From NCBI RefSeq assembly GCF_012910715.1, contig NZ_JABBHF010000001.1:565170-629169 (forward strand): a stretch of 64,000 nt of DNA, given 5' to 3'. The DNA is from Flavivirga algicola (GTDB lineage: Bacteria > Bacteroidota > Bacteroidia > Flavobacteriales > Flavobacteriaceae). Each line of letters starts with the position of its first letter. Within the stretch, counting starts at the first letter, position 1. The notes under the pieces were generated by a model. That model was not told where the DNA came from and made no database searches. It saw nothing but the letters and a program-made list of their open reading frames with translations. Positions 36,635-45,950 of the stretch are shown here, piece by piece. Both the position numbers and the translations under genes were made by a program.

Positions 36635-37567
36635 TTAGTTTTTATTATAAAAATTCATAAGTTTTTTTAAGCCTTCTTCCAGAGATAATAAATCTCGACC
36701 AAGTAAATTTCTCATTTTTGATGTATCTGGGCAGCGTCTTTCCATATCTCCTTCTTTTAAAGCAGGTACATGTTCTATGGTAGAATTAGACCCCGTGACC
36801 TTAATTATAATTTCGGCAAGCTCAAGAATCGTCATTTCTTTATCACTACCTATGTTTAAAACTTCATTGACACAATCTGCACTTTTTAAAGCTTTTAGGC
36901 AAGTATCAATATTATCATCAACAAAGCAAAAAGATCTTGTTTGTTGACCGTTTCCGTAAATAAGAATAGGCTCATTTTTTAAAGCTGCCTTTAAAAATTT
37001 TGGTACTACAAAATCCTCACTTTGATTGGGTCCGTAAGTATTAAAAAATCTAAAAATTGTATATTTTAAATTAAATTCTTGGTAATAAGATTTAAAAAAG
37101 GCCTCTCCTAAATTTTTAACTATGGCATAAGGCAATCTTGAGTTTAAAGGTGTGGTTGACTCATTTTGAGGTATTTCAAATGGCTCTCCATAAACTTCTG
37201 AAGAACTTGAATAAAACACACGCTTGACACCTGTGTTTTTTGATAAGGATAAAATATTTTTGATACCCTCTATATCTTCTAACACCATCATGGGATTATC
37301 CAATGTTCTTTTTACACCTACTACTGCAGCAAAATGGAATACATAATCAAAACTAAATCGTCCAAAAACGGGTACAATATCATTATAATTATTTACATCT
37401 GCTTTTATAAAAATTACATTATCCTTTATAGGTACTTTTGAGAAACTTCCTGTCAATAAATTATCGACTATAACAATTAAATTATTAGCGCCCTTAGATA
37501 GTTTTTTAGTCAATGCACTCCCTATATTTCCTGCACCACCAGTTATTAAATATGTTGTTAAACTCAT
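36635..37567 (-). CDS. NAD-dependent sugar epimerase/dehydratase
   Basis: A 310-residue extended short-chain dehydrogenase: GGAGNIGSALTKKL (Gly-rich NAD loop), catalytic Y-x3-K in LPYAIVKNLGEAFF, SSSSEVYGEP as active-site Ser/Thr and RFFNTYGPNQ. Close in type to UDP-glucose 4-epimerase and UDP-glucuronate decarboxylase-like enzymes; the product sugar cannot be told. It overlaps the next GT2 gene by 4 bp. Confidence 0.85.
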   Translation of the reverse strand: MSLTTYLITGGAGNIGSALTKKLSKGANNLIVIVDNLLTGSFSKVPIKDNVIFIKADVNNYNDIVPVFGRFSFDYVFHFAAVVGVKRTLDNPMMVLEDIEGIKNILSLSKNTGVKRVFYSSSSEVYGEPFEIPQNESTTPLNSRLPYAIVKNLGEAFFKSYYQEFNLKYTIFRFFNTYGPNQSEDFVVPKFLKAALKNEPILIYGNGQQTRSFCFVDDNIDTCLKALKSADCVNEVLNIGSDKEMTILELAEIIIKVTGSNSTIEHVPALKEGDMERRCPDTSKMRNLLGRDLLSLEEGLKKLMNFYNKN

Positions 37568-38454
37568 GAAATTGTCTTTTTTATAATCACTTTTAAAATG
37601 CTAAACCTACTAAACCAAAAAGGATTTAATACAAATAGGTTAGATACTGTTTTTAAAACATTAATTTTAAACATTTTAGCCTGCATAAAACAAAGATTCG
37701 ATACTAATTTTTTATAGCTTTCTTTACTAAAAATATTTTGTTTATGTTTTTGTTTGACTACCTTGAAAAGATATAATGGTAAATTAATATATTTTTTATT
37801 ATTCGTTGAAATATTACTTGAATGCTGTCTATAGTTTACTAGCGGTTCGTCTACATAATAAAACTTAGTATGAAAAGCACATCTAGACCAATACTCTACA
37901 TCTTCTAAAGCTGCTGGGATATTTTGATTAAATAAGCCAACCTTATCAATTACATCTTTTCTTACTAATGGAGTGGGCATCATAATTGTCCAATTTCCAA
38001 TCATTCGCATGAACACCTTACCATGCTTTACTAAAGGCTTACCGGGTCTGCCAATGACCTCTCCTGTTTCTAATCCGTACTCATCAATAATATTACAACA
38101 ACTATGAACTAGACCAAAATCGTTATTTTCTTCTAAAATATCAACTTGTACCTGTAATTTTTGAGGAAGCCATATATCATCATCATCAACAAATGCTATA
38201 TAGGCACCATTTGATTTTGAAATTCCAAAATTTCTTGGCCCAGAAGGTCCTCCTGTATTTTCTATTTTAAAATATGCAATACTAGAAAAACTATTACACA
38301 AAATTTCGTTTTCATCACCAGGAGTACCATCATCTACAACAATAATCTCTATGTTTTTATAAGTTTGAGACACAATGCTTTCCAATGTTAGTTTAAGATA
38401 TGCTTCTCTCTTATATGTAGGCACAATAACACTTACCAATGGCGTAGAACCCAT
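37564..38454 (-). CDS. GT2 glycosyltransferase
   Basis: A 296-residue GT-A enzyme: VSVIVPTYKREAYLKLTLES, EIIVVDDGTPGD and metal site AYIAFVDDDDIWLPQKL, then WSRCAFHTKFYYVDEPLVNYRQH, all typical of family 2. Overlaps the neighbouring GT2 gene by 22 bp and the epimerase gene by 4 bp. Confidence 0.88.
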   Translation of the reverse strand: MGSTPLVSVIVPTYKREAYLKLTLESIVSQTYKNIEIIVVDDGTPGDENEILCNSFSSIAYFKIENTGGPSGPRNFGISKSNGAYIAFVDDDDIWLPQKLQVQVDILEENNDFGLVHSCCNIIDEYGLETGEVIGRPGKPLVKHGKVFMRMIGNWTIMMPTPLVRKDVIDKVGLFNQNIPAALEDVEYWSRCAFHTKFYYVDEPLVNYRQHSSNISTNNKKYINLPLYLFKVVKQKHKQNIFSKESYKKLVSNLCFMQAKMFKINVLKTVSNLFVLNPFWFSRFSILKVIIKKTIS

Positions 38455-39233
38455 AACTTTTTTAATTTTATTTTAATTCGTTTTAAAATGCCTTGCAATG
38501 TTTTACGTTGTGCTTTTTTCAATTCTTGTTCTAAAAACAAACTTCTTTTACACTCCTCATAAAAAACGCCATACTCACTTTTAAACATCCTTTCGTCTTC
38601 CTCTATTTTCTTTTTTCTATAATCATCATTATTACTAACGCCTTCCATATCGAAGAGGGTTAAGAAATATTTTACATGGGTAAATTGAAATTGATCGCTT
38701 AAGAAACATTTAAGGTAGAACGCTCGATCACTTATTATTTTATAAGTTTCATCGTAGCCTCCCATTTTTTTAAAAACATCTTTTTTAAATAGTGTACTTT
38801 GATGGGGCAATGAACTCCTCATAAAATAACTTGGATATAGGGTATCGGGATAAATTTTTTCTCCTGATTTAAATTTATAATCTCCATAAATAATATCCCC
38901 TTTAAATTTTTCGTGATTTATAAAGTCTGATAATGCATTTGAAGAAGTAAGCACATCTCCGCTATTTAAAAATAATAAATACGCTCCTTTTGCAACATCA
39001 ATACCTCTGTTCATGGCATTAAAAATACCTGTATCTGGCTCACTGGTATAGTACGTAATCTGTTTTTTATGCTTTTTGATTATTGATAAACTTTCATCTG
39101 TTGAACCGCCATCAATTACTATGTATTCAAAATCAGTATACAATTGGTGAAATACCGATAACAAAGTCTTTTCCAGTTCTGGAGCATTATTATAATTTAT
39201 AGTAATTATAGAAAGAAAAGGATTATTATTCAT
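38433..39233 (-). CDS. GT2 glycosyltransferase (WcaE/PglI-like)
   Basis: A 266-residue GT-A enzyme: SIITINYNNAPELEKTLLSV, EYIVIDGGSTDESL and AYLLFLNSGDVL as metal-site region. It is a close relative of the gene at 41267-42091 (same motifs in the same order), so the two are paralogues. A positively charged C-terminal tail (LKKAQRKTLQGILKRIKIK) may hold it to the membrane. Confidence 0.87.
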   Translation of the reverse strand: MNNNPFLSIITINYNNAPELEKTLLSVFHQLYTDFEYIVIDGGSTDESLSIIKKHKKQITYYTSEPDTGIFNAMNRGIDVAKGAYLLFLNSGDVLTSSNALSDFINHEKFKGDIIYGDYKFKSGEKIYPDTLYPSYFMRSSLPHQSTLFKKDVFKKMGGYDETYKIISDRAFYLKCFLSDQFQFTHVKYFLTLFDMEGVSNNDDYRKKKIEEDERMFKSEYGVFYEECKRSLFLEQELKKAQRKTLQGILKRIKIKLKKLWVLRHW

Positions 39234-39263
39234 TTTAATTTATTAGACCACTTACCTCTTATT

Positions 39264-40502
39264 TCAGGCCATTAATTCTTTATAAACTTCTTTATAAGCC
39301 TCGGCTTGTTTATTATAACTAAAATGTTTGATCGCATATTCCCTTATTATTTCGGGTTTGAAATCATTTATATTCTCATAGAATTGCTGAATTGCTTTTA
39401 CTAAAGACTCCCCTGTTATGTCCTCTATTTTAACCCCCGTTATATTATTTATTACATGCTCGTCCATTCCTCCTGTTTTAAAACTAATTACAGGTGTTCC
39501 ACAGGCAAATGATTCCAACATTACGTTAGGTAAATTATCTTCAATACTTGGTAAAATAAATACATCTGCCGCGGCATAATACGATGCCAATTCATCAACC
39601 TCTCCAACAAAGCCTAAAGGTACTATTTTTAAATTAATATTATCGGCTTTAACCACTCCGCTTCCCAATACCAAAAGGGTACATTTGATGTTTTTCAACA
39701 ACTCTAAACCTTCCACCAACAAATCTACGCCTTTACGCAAACTCGCATCTTTATCTGCAACAAACAACAAAACAAACTCATTTTCCGAAATCCCTTTTTC
39801 TTTTCTTATTTGTACTTTATTTTGAATTTTAAAAACATTAAAATCTATAGCATTTGGAATACACTTTAAAGCATGAAAATGATTATAGAAGTTACTGGTT
39901 TTCGCTTCATCCAACAGCCACTTGGAAGGAGTAATTAAAGCTCCCTTTTTTATAATACTTATTGCATTTTTCTTTAAAATCAGCAAAGAATTATCCAAAA
40001 CTTTTATATGTTTTCTATTCCTTATTTCGTCTTGTTGATAATGAAACAGCCCTTTAAAAGGGTTCATATCATGTAGAGTAAAAACTATAGGAGTCTTGTT
40101 ATTTTTAAAAAAAGTATTATACGATAAAACACCACCAACCCAATGAAAATTTATAACATCTGCCTGTTGTAAAATTGGATGTTTATGTAATTCAAATTCC
40201 GTATAAGGGACAGACAACATTTCATATTTCAACAAATGCTTTTTGCTTTCAATTTCTTTATTTATTCTTTGGCCTATTGATGGATAAAAGCTTCTTTTAA
40301 TTTTCAATAAAAACCGCTTAAAAAGAGAAGGTCGCTTATATTCAAAAAAAGCATCGTTGTGTGCTACTCCATCAAATCCAATCGTATAATTCTTCGATAC
40401 AAAGGCAGACTCCACGCCTACCTGTCGCAAAGCATGATGTAGTCTAAGGGCAGCTATACCTGCTCCTCCTCTTGAGGATGTACTTATCTGAACTACTTTC
40501 AT
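39264..40502 (-). CDS. GT4 glycosyltransferase
   Basis: A 412-residue GT-B enzyme, longer than its neighbours: SSRGGAGIAALRLHHALRQ, NFHWVGGVLSYNTFFK, LHDMNPFKGLFHYQQDE, donor-domain LFVADKDASLRKGVDLLVEGL and EDNLPNVMLESFACGTPVISFKTGG (E-x7-E). This WcaC-like type acts in exopolysaccharide assembly. Overlaps the GT32-like gene by 4 bp (ATGA). Confidence 0.87.
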   Translation of the reverse strand: MKVVQISTSSRGGAGIAALRLHHALRQVGVESAFVSKNYTIGFDGVAHNDAFFEYKRPSLFKRFLLKIKRSFYPSIGQRINKEIESKKHLLKYEMLSVPYTEFELHKHPILQQADVINFHWVGGVLSYNTFFKNNKTPIVFTLHDMNPFKGLFHYQQDEIRNRKHIKVLDNSLLILKKNAISIIKKGALITPSKWLLDEAKTSNFYNHFHALKCIPNAIDFNVFKIQNKVQIRKEKGISENEFVLLFVADKDASLRKGVDLLVEGLELLKNIKCTLLVLGSGVVKADNINLKIVPLGFVGEVDELASYYAAADVFILPSIEDNLPNVMLESFACGTPVISFKTGGMDEHVINNITGVKIEDITGESLVKAIQQFYENINDFKPEIIREYAIKHFSYNKQAEAYKEVYKELMA

Positions 40503-41254
40503 AAGCCCATTTTTCTTTTTATATGGTGATAAACTTTTCTTGAAAAACCTCTAAAGTAGCGCTTAAAATAAGCATAGGAATATCCATAAATCAAATAATC
40601 TACTATAACGATTTGTAAATTCTTAAAAAGACTCCTCAAGCTCTCATTTTCTTCTGAACCCCATGAATGATCCCATAAATGTACTGCTATTGTATTTTCT
40701 GAACAAAATGGAGCATAATCATCAAGTCTGTTCTCGTATGGCAATGGATAAAAATAATGAACATCTAAAATTCGTTCGTTCACTATGAGGTTTTCCCGTT
40801 TAATTAAGTGTTTAAATTTATGTGTAATTACTGGGGCTGAAAATTGATCAAACCTTTCCGTATTATAAAAATCAACCATTTCTTGTATTAACCTGTGCTT
40901 AGAAATCACTCCAAAAATGCCAAAAGCTGGTCTGTTTATAACTTCATTGCCTATAAAAAAATTATATGTCAACAATTCGTCTAGTGGTTTTAACAACAAC
41001 ATATCTGTATCCAGATAAACACCTCCAAACTCCAAAACAATTTGCATTCTAACTGCATCAGCAACGAAAGCATACTTTTTTTTTCTCAATGCATCCTTTA
41101 TAAATTTGTTTTTAAACTGCTTTATATTCCCCTCATGCCATTCCTTAATTTCAAAATCTGGACAATAGTAGTTCCAACTCTCTAAGCATTTAGCAAACAG
41201 TTTTGGTTTTTCGGCTTTTCCAAACCAGCAATAATGAATAATCTTTGGAATCAT
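40499..41254 (-). CDS. GT32-like glycosyltransferase (capsular polysaccharide synthesis)
   Basis: A 251-residue protein of the DxD sugar-binding type: MIPKIIHYCWFG, then AFVADAVRMQIVLEFGGVYLDTDMLLLKPL, the hallmark of Gly_transf_sug/GT32 enzymes, with DTD as the metal site (about 97-99). The C-terminus is basic and aromatic (YAYFKRYFRGFSRKVYHH). It transfers a sugar such as mannose or galactose; the donor is not known. Confidence 0.88.
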   Translation of the reverse strand: MIPKIIHYCWFGKAEKPKLFAKCLESWNYYCPDFEIKEWHEGNIKQFKNKFIKDALRKKKYAFVADAVRMQIVLEFGGVYLDTDMLLLKPLDELLTYNFFIGNEVINRPAFGIFGVISKHRLIQEMVDFYNTERFDQFSAPVITHKFKHLIKRENLIVNERILDVHYFYPLPYENRLDDYAPFCSENTIAVHLWDHSWGSEENESLRSLFKNLQIVIVDYLIYGYSYAYFKRYFRGFSRKVYHHIKRKMGL

Positions 41255-41266
41255 CTGTATTTCAAA

Positions 41267-42091
41267 TTACAAATCTTTAAGCGACTTATTCCTAAAACAT
41301 CTTAGCAAGATTCTAAGAAAAAAAGAAAGCATTTTTTTAGCTAATTTTGAGTGTTCCAATTCATTGAGCATTTTAAATCGGTTCATATCTAACAACTTCA
41401 ACCTCCTATAGTCATTATAGAATATTGAGAATTCATTCTTAAGAATGGCTTCTCTTTCTTCTCTTCGGTTGAACGTACCTTCAGCAGTTGCACTTATACC
41501 ATCAAGATAATAGGTCGAGAGGGTTTTATGAATCGCTTTATAGCTACAACCATGAAACACTATTGATTGAATAAAAAACTTCCAATCTGATACTATTTTT
41601 AATGATTCGTCGTAATAACCAACTTTTTCAAAAACGTTTCTTTTTATGAAAGTAGATTGATGGGCAAATGTATCGGAAAACAAATAAGAAAAATCTAAAT
41701 TATCGGGGTGCTTTTTAATACAGCTATCATTACTTAAAACACATTCGATATCAAAACAAATAAAATCATCTCCCTTTAAATGATCAAGACTTGTAGATAT
41801 GATATTACTTTCAAACAAATGGTCTCCGCTATTTAAAAAAAGAAGATATTCCCCTTTGGCCATAGAAACACCTTTGTTCATTGCTTGATAAATGCCATTA
41901 TCTGGCTCACTTATCCAATTAGAAATATACATGCTACTTTCTTTAATAAGAGCTACACTTTCATCTGTAGAATTTCCGTCTATTATTATAAATTCAAAGT
42001 CAGAAACATTTTGTGAACTAATACTCTCAATGGTTCTTTTTAGTCCATTATAATTATTATAGTTAACAGTTATTATAGATAACTTTAGCAT
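41267..42091 (-). CDS. GT2 glycosyltransferase (WcaE/PglI-like)
   Basis: A 274-residue GT-A enzyme: SIITVNYNNYNGLKRTIES, EFIIIDGNSTDESVALI, GIYQAMNKGVSMAKGEYLLF and NSGDHL as metal-site region. Clearly paralogous to the gene at 38433-39233. It is followed upstream by a 93-bp gap, one of the few larger gaps in the locus. Confidence 0.87.
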   Translation of the reverse strand: MLKLSIITVNYNNYNGLKRTIESISSQNVSDFEFIIIDGNSTDESVALIKESSMYISNWISEPDNGIYQAMNKGVSMAKGEYLLFLNSGDHLFESNIISTSLDHLKGDDFICFDIECVLSNDSCIKKHPDNLDFSYLFSDTFAHQSTFIKRNVFEKVGYYDESLKIVSDWKFFIQSIVFHGCSYKAIHKTLSTYYLDGISATAEGTFNRREEREAILKNEFSIFYNDYRRLKLLDMNRFKMLNELEHSKLAKKMLSFFLRILLRCFRNKSLKDL

Positions 42092-42184
42092 CTATTCTTT
42101 TACTCGTATTTAATTATTTAATCGTAAATATAACTTTTTTACAGGCTACTCAACATAAAAATAGAATGGTATAATAACAAACTA

Positions 42185-43030
42185 CTAATCAATCCAATTA
42201 GGCTTACCGAATATTTTAAGCTGTAGTTTATAATAGGCATTCCTTATTTTTTTATTTTTTAAAGAGAAAAATAGCTTTCTTACACTTTTAAGTAAAAAAA
42301 TAACGCACCTCTGTTTTATTAAAAGTTTTTCCTGATTATTCGATATAGCCAAATTGGTTTCTTGCAAATAACTTTCTTGATTTTCTGATTGCTGCCCCTT
42401 TCGTCTTCTGAATGCCCCTAGCTGTTGATGTGTAAAGTATAATTTATCATGTTTAAAAAACCGCATCCATAAATCGAAATCCGCTGCCAAAGTATATTCA
42501 AGGTTTAACCTAGCTCCAGCTCTTTCCCATAGGGATCGGGTCCAAAAGGTAGATTCCTGTTGAATAAATGAAAAGTCTCTGGTATGATTATGTAAATAAA
42601 AAAAATAGGGCGAAAACACTTGAGCGTCTTGACCTTGCCAGGTAATTTCACTTTTTTCATTAATAATTGTGGGATACCCCATAAGCCAATGAACATAGGG
42701 GTTTTTATCCATTAAGCCAACTACCTCTTTTATAGCACTCGAAACCAGTATATCATCACTATTTATCCAACACATGATATCTCCCGAAGCTCTCTTAAAC
42801 CCTTTATTAATTGCGTCATACATACCTTTATCTGGCGATGTCTCCCAATAAGTTAAGTACTTTTCATACTTTTTAATAATATCTATCGAGCCATCATTAC
42901 TACCACCATCAATAACTATATATTCTATATTTGGATAATCCTGATTTATAACCGATAACAACGTTTGCTCAATAAACTGTGCTTGATTATAGTTTGGCGT
43001 TACAATTGAAACAGTTGGTTTTTTAAGCAT
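42185..43030 (-). CDS. GT2 glycosyltransferase
   Basis: A 281-residue GT-A enzyme: VSIVTPNYNQAQFIEQTLL, EYIVIDGGSNDGSIDIIKKY and MCWINSDDILVSSAI (metal site), followed by FWTRSLWERAGARLNLEYTLAADFDLWMRFF, as in rhamnosyl- or GlcNAc-type transferases of O-antigen loci. It lies 23 bp after the GT4 gene. Confidence 0.87.
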   Translation of the reverse strand: MLKKPTVSIVTPNYNQAQFIEQTLLSVINQDYPNIEYIVIDGGSNDGSIDIIKKYEKYLTYWETSPDKGMYDAINKGFKRASGDIMCWINSDDILVSSAIKEVVGLMDKNPYVHWLMGYPTIINEKSEITWQGQDAQVFSPYFFYLHNHTRDFSFIQQESTFWTRSLWERAGARLNLEYTLAADFDLWMRFFKHDKLYFTHQQLGAFRRRKGQQSENQESYLQETNLAISNNQEKLLIKQRCVIFLLKSVRKLFFSLKNKKIRNAYYKLQLKIFGKPNWID

Positions 43031-43053
43031 AAATAATTTTACTAATATTAAAT

Positions 43054-44220
43054 TTACACTTGATTATTAACTGATGTTATAAGGCTCATAAAGTTTTTGG
43101 CGAACTTACTTTTCTCTATATCATAATCTATTACTTCTACTTTAGGAGGGCTTAACCAAAATTCGGATAATAATGCAGCTAATTTTGAATAATTTGTTGG
43201 ATTAAAAAAAGATACATTTTTGTTTATCTGTTCTTTATGCACATCAATATCTGATAAAATGAGATATTGATTAATTGCCTTGGCATCTTCGACTACGGTA
43301 CTCCAACCTTCAAATTTTGATGGTTGTATTATAGCCACCGCATTTTGCATTAATTTAAGCTGGTCTTTTCTAGGAATAAACCCTAAAAAGTGAACATTCT
43401 TTTCTAAGTTGTTATTTTTTACATATGAGTGTAAAAGCGATACATAATCTGCATTTCTATGATCGTTTTCTTTTCCAGAAAAAGCAACCTGTATATTAAT
43501 ATTTTTATCCTTTAATTCGTTGACTGCCTCTAACACAACCATATGATTTTTATGGGCCCAAAATTGATTTGGTGCAAAATAATAGTTTTTAGGCAAATCG
43601 TACTTTTTTAAAATCTCATTTAAATTTAATGTTTTAAAATCAGGATGTGTAACAGCAAAGGGCAATACATACTGTTTTACCGTAGTGTTAGTATATAGCT
43701 GGTTAAAATCCTTTTGAGCGTCTTTACTACTAAAAACAACCCAATCTCCTTTACAAATAACCTCTTTTTGATGTTTTTTCCGTTGTTCTAAAAGTTCTTC
43801 AGTAAAAAGATTTGGCAAATGAATCTCTTGAAAATCTGGAACCCAATTTATTTTTTTTATGGGATTAACAGAAACACCTGGCATTTCGAAAGGATATAAA
43901 AACTCAATATCTGCTTTAAGTGGTTTTTTATTTATTAATTTTTTAATTTTAAAAACGCGTCCTATTTTATTGATCAACCTTTCAAAAACACTATAGCGAG
44001 GTAGCTGCAGAGGTATTTTAAAAAATTCTAAAAAAGGGTATTGTGTTTCTTCCTCCAAAATCAAAAAATCAGATTTTTGTTCAGTTAGCACTACAATAAC
44101 TGGTTTTTCTTTATACTCTAAGCGGTGCAATGCATTTATTATATTTAAAATATAGTAACTACCAGCTATCCAAGCTTCATTATAAGAAAAAATGACTCCT
44201 ATTCTCTTTCTTTTAACCAC
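43054..44220 (-). CDS. GT4 glycosyltransferase
   Basis: A 388-residue GT-B enzyme: KIGVIF-like start KRIGVIFSYNEAWIAGSYYILN, NQFWAHKNHMVVLEAVNELK and FEGWSTVVEDAKAINQYLILSDIDVHKEQI, where E-x7-E is only partly kept (VVEDAKAINQ). It therefore belongs to a divergent GT4 branch. It overlaps the epimerase gene by 22 bp. Confidence 0.82.
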   Translation of the reverse strand: MVKRKRIGVIFSYNEAWIAGSYYILNIINALHRLEYKEKPVIVVLTEQKSDFLILEEETQYPFLEFFKIPLQLPRYSVFERLINKIGRVFKIKKLINKKPLKADIEFLYPFEMPGVSVNPIKKINWVPDFQEIHLPNLFTEELLEQRKKHQKEVICKGDWVVFSSKDAQKDFNQLYTNTTVKQYVLPFAVTHPDFKTLNLNEILKKYDLPKNYYFAPNQFWAHKNHMVVLEAVNELKDKNINIQVAFSGKENDHRNADYVSLLHSYVKNNNLEKNVHFLGFIPRKDQLKLMQNAVAIIQPSKFEGWSTVVEDAKAINQYLILSDIDVHKEQINKNVSFFNPTNYSKLAALLSEFWLSPPKVEVIDYDIEKSKFAKNFMSLITSVNNQV

Positions 44221-45092
44221 GTTATATATTTCCTTAAACCTTCATTAATATTCACTTGTGGCTCATAGCCTAATTCCTTAAGTTTGTTTATATCAGCCTT
44301 CCAATTTATAGGGTCTCCAGCTCGTTCCTCTCCTCCAAACTCAATTGTTACATTAGCATCATAATATTTATAAAAAGCAGTCACAATATCATTTATTTTT
44401 TGTTCTTTATTATTTGCTACATTTATAATATTATTTTTAAAAGAACTATTAAGAATCACTAATTCTAATGCTTGGATTAAGTCTGATATATAAATAAAAT
44501 CTCTAGATTCATTTCCTGTCCCAAATAGTGTTACTTTAGAAGCATTTTTACTTTTCTTATAAAGATCCCAAAATAATTGTTTTTGTAATCCTGGACCGTA
44601 AACAGAAAAAACTCGTAAAGAACAACATGCTATTTTGTACGTTTTAAAAAACTCTTCACAAATTTGTTCAGCTAGTTGCTTATGAACTCCATATGGAGAT
44701 ATAGGACTAAGTGGATGATTTTCATCAATTGGTAAATACTCTGGGTTTCCATAAACCGCGGCACTTGAAAAATTAATGTATTTGCACTTTGAATTATACC
44801 TTCTGATGGCTTCTAACTGGTTAAAAACATTTACAGTATTTAACATGAAATCTCTTTGAGGGTTCTTTAGAGAATCTGACACGTTTGCTGCTCCAGAACA
44901 GTTAATACAGACATCGAATGTGTGTGTTTGAAAAATCTCATTATAGTTCGCATTGGTAACATCAACAACGATATATTTTTCACTAACATAATCAGTTACT
45001 ACATCGCATTGCCACACTTCATGGTTATTTGCAAAATAGGTCACACAATGCGATCCAATAAATCCTTTAGATCCAATTATTAGTATTTTCAT
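44199..45092 (-). CDS. NAD-dependent sugar epimerase/dehydratase
   Basis: A 297-residue extended short-chain dehydrogenase: KILIIGSKGFIGSHCV (Gly-rich loop), SSAAVYGNPEYLPI and YGVHKQLAEQI (catalytic Y-x3-K), SLRVFSVYGPGLQ. It epimerises, dehydrates or reduces a nucleotide sugar, product not known. The start codon overlaps the stop of the upstream methyltransferase gene by 4 bp. Confidence 0.84.
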   Translation of the reverse strand: MKILIIGSKGFIGSHCVTYFANNHEVWQCDVVTDYVSEKYIVVDVTNANYNEIFQTHTFDVCINCSGAANVSDSLKNPQRDFMLNTVNVFNQLEAIRRYNSKCKYINFSSAAVYGNPEYLPIDENHPLSPISPYGVHKQLAEQICEEFFKTYKIACCSLRVFSVYGPGLQKQLFWDLYKKSKNASKVTLFGTGNESRDFIYISDLIQALELVILNSSFKNNIINVANNKEQKINDIVTAFYKYYDANVTIEFGGEERAGDPINWKADINKLKELGYEPQVNINEGLRKYITWLKERE

Positions 45093-45946
45093 TTTTTATA
45101 CGCAATATACGAATACATTCTTCCAGGTATTTTATTTTCATTAGGCGCTCTGTACCCTCTTAAAATCACATATAAATTCCATACAAAAGGAATTTTAGAA
45201 AGCGCTCCAATTTTGTTATATAATTTTTTCTTCTGGTCTTTAATTTCTGTATCTCCTATTGCTTTAATCTCTATATCTGTTAATGGGAAATAATTAATGA
45301 CACTATCAAAATACTTTAGTTCTTTTTTTATAATAGCTCCAGCATTTTTTATAGCACTTCTATAAGCTTCTGGTTTATATGCATTTTCACCTCCATAAAA
45401 TTTATGTAAAGGATGATTTTTTAAAAAACATTGTTTGTCATTGTCGTTAAAAATAACATGGTCCCTTATAGTTAATAAAAGCCCATTTGGTTTTAACACC
45501 CTAACACATTCAGCAACAAATTTATCCAAATTATTTGCATGATGCATAGCCTGCCTAATATAAACAATATCAAAAGAATTATTTGCAAAATTAATATCTT
45601 CAGCAAATGCCTCAAAAACGTCTAAATTATCAAGTTTATAGGCGGTTTTAAGCTTTTTAATAGCTCCTGCTCCTACAGTTTCACTCTCATCTGGCTCTAC
45701 TGCAGTTACTTGATACCCTTGCAATGCAAAACTTATGGCACTTATACCATTACCGCAACCTATATCTAAAATAGATTTTGCATTTGGTGCATACCGAACA
45801 ATTAGCTTTTGCGTTTCTTTATATTCTTTGCTTTTGGAAAAACGCTCCACGTTGAGTTTTAAATCCTCTTCAAAATAAGCCTGTGCAACTAAATCTTTGT
45901 AGTCGTTTTCTTTTCTTATTTTAATTATAGTTTCTTCCCAAGTCAT
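45089..45946 (-). CDS. Class I SAM-dependent methyltransferase
   Basis: A 285-residue methyltransferase with a clear motif I (SILDIGCGNGISAISFAL), acidic motif II (VTAVEPDE) and motif NSFDIVYIRQAMHHA, as in Methyltransf_11/25. Probably methylates a sugar or nucleotide sugar. It begins MTWEETIIK, and a mutated copy of that start (MIWEET) survives in the gap at 46865-46912, showing that its upstream neighbourhood was rearranged. Confidence 0.85.
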   Translation of the reverse strand: MTWEETIIKIRKENDYKDLVAQAYFEEDLKLNVERFSKSKEYKETQKLIVRYAPNAKSILDIGCGNGISAISFALQGYQVTAVEPDESETVGAGAIKKLKTAYKLDNLDVFEAFAEDINFANNSFDIVYIRQAMHHANNLDKFVAECVRVLKPNGLLLTIRDHVIFNDNDKQCFLKNHPLHKFYGGENAYKPEAYRSAIKNAGAIIKKELKYFDSVINYFPLTDIEIKAIGDTEIKDQKKKLYNKIGALSKIPFVWNLYVILRGYRAPNENKIPGRMYSYIAYKK

Positions 45947-45950
45947 ATTA
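45928..45950 (-). repeat. Junction repeat, copy A
   Basis: A 23-bp segment on the minus strand: stop TAA, one T, then ATGACTTGGGAAGAAACTA, the intact start of the methyltransferase gene. It is identical at 22 of 23 positions to 46894-46916. Confidence 0.9.
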
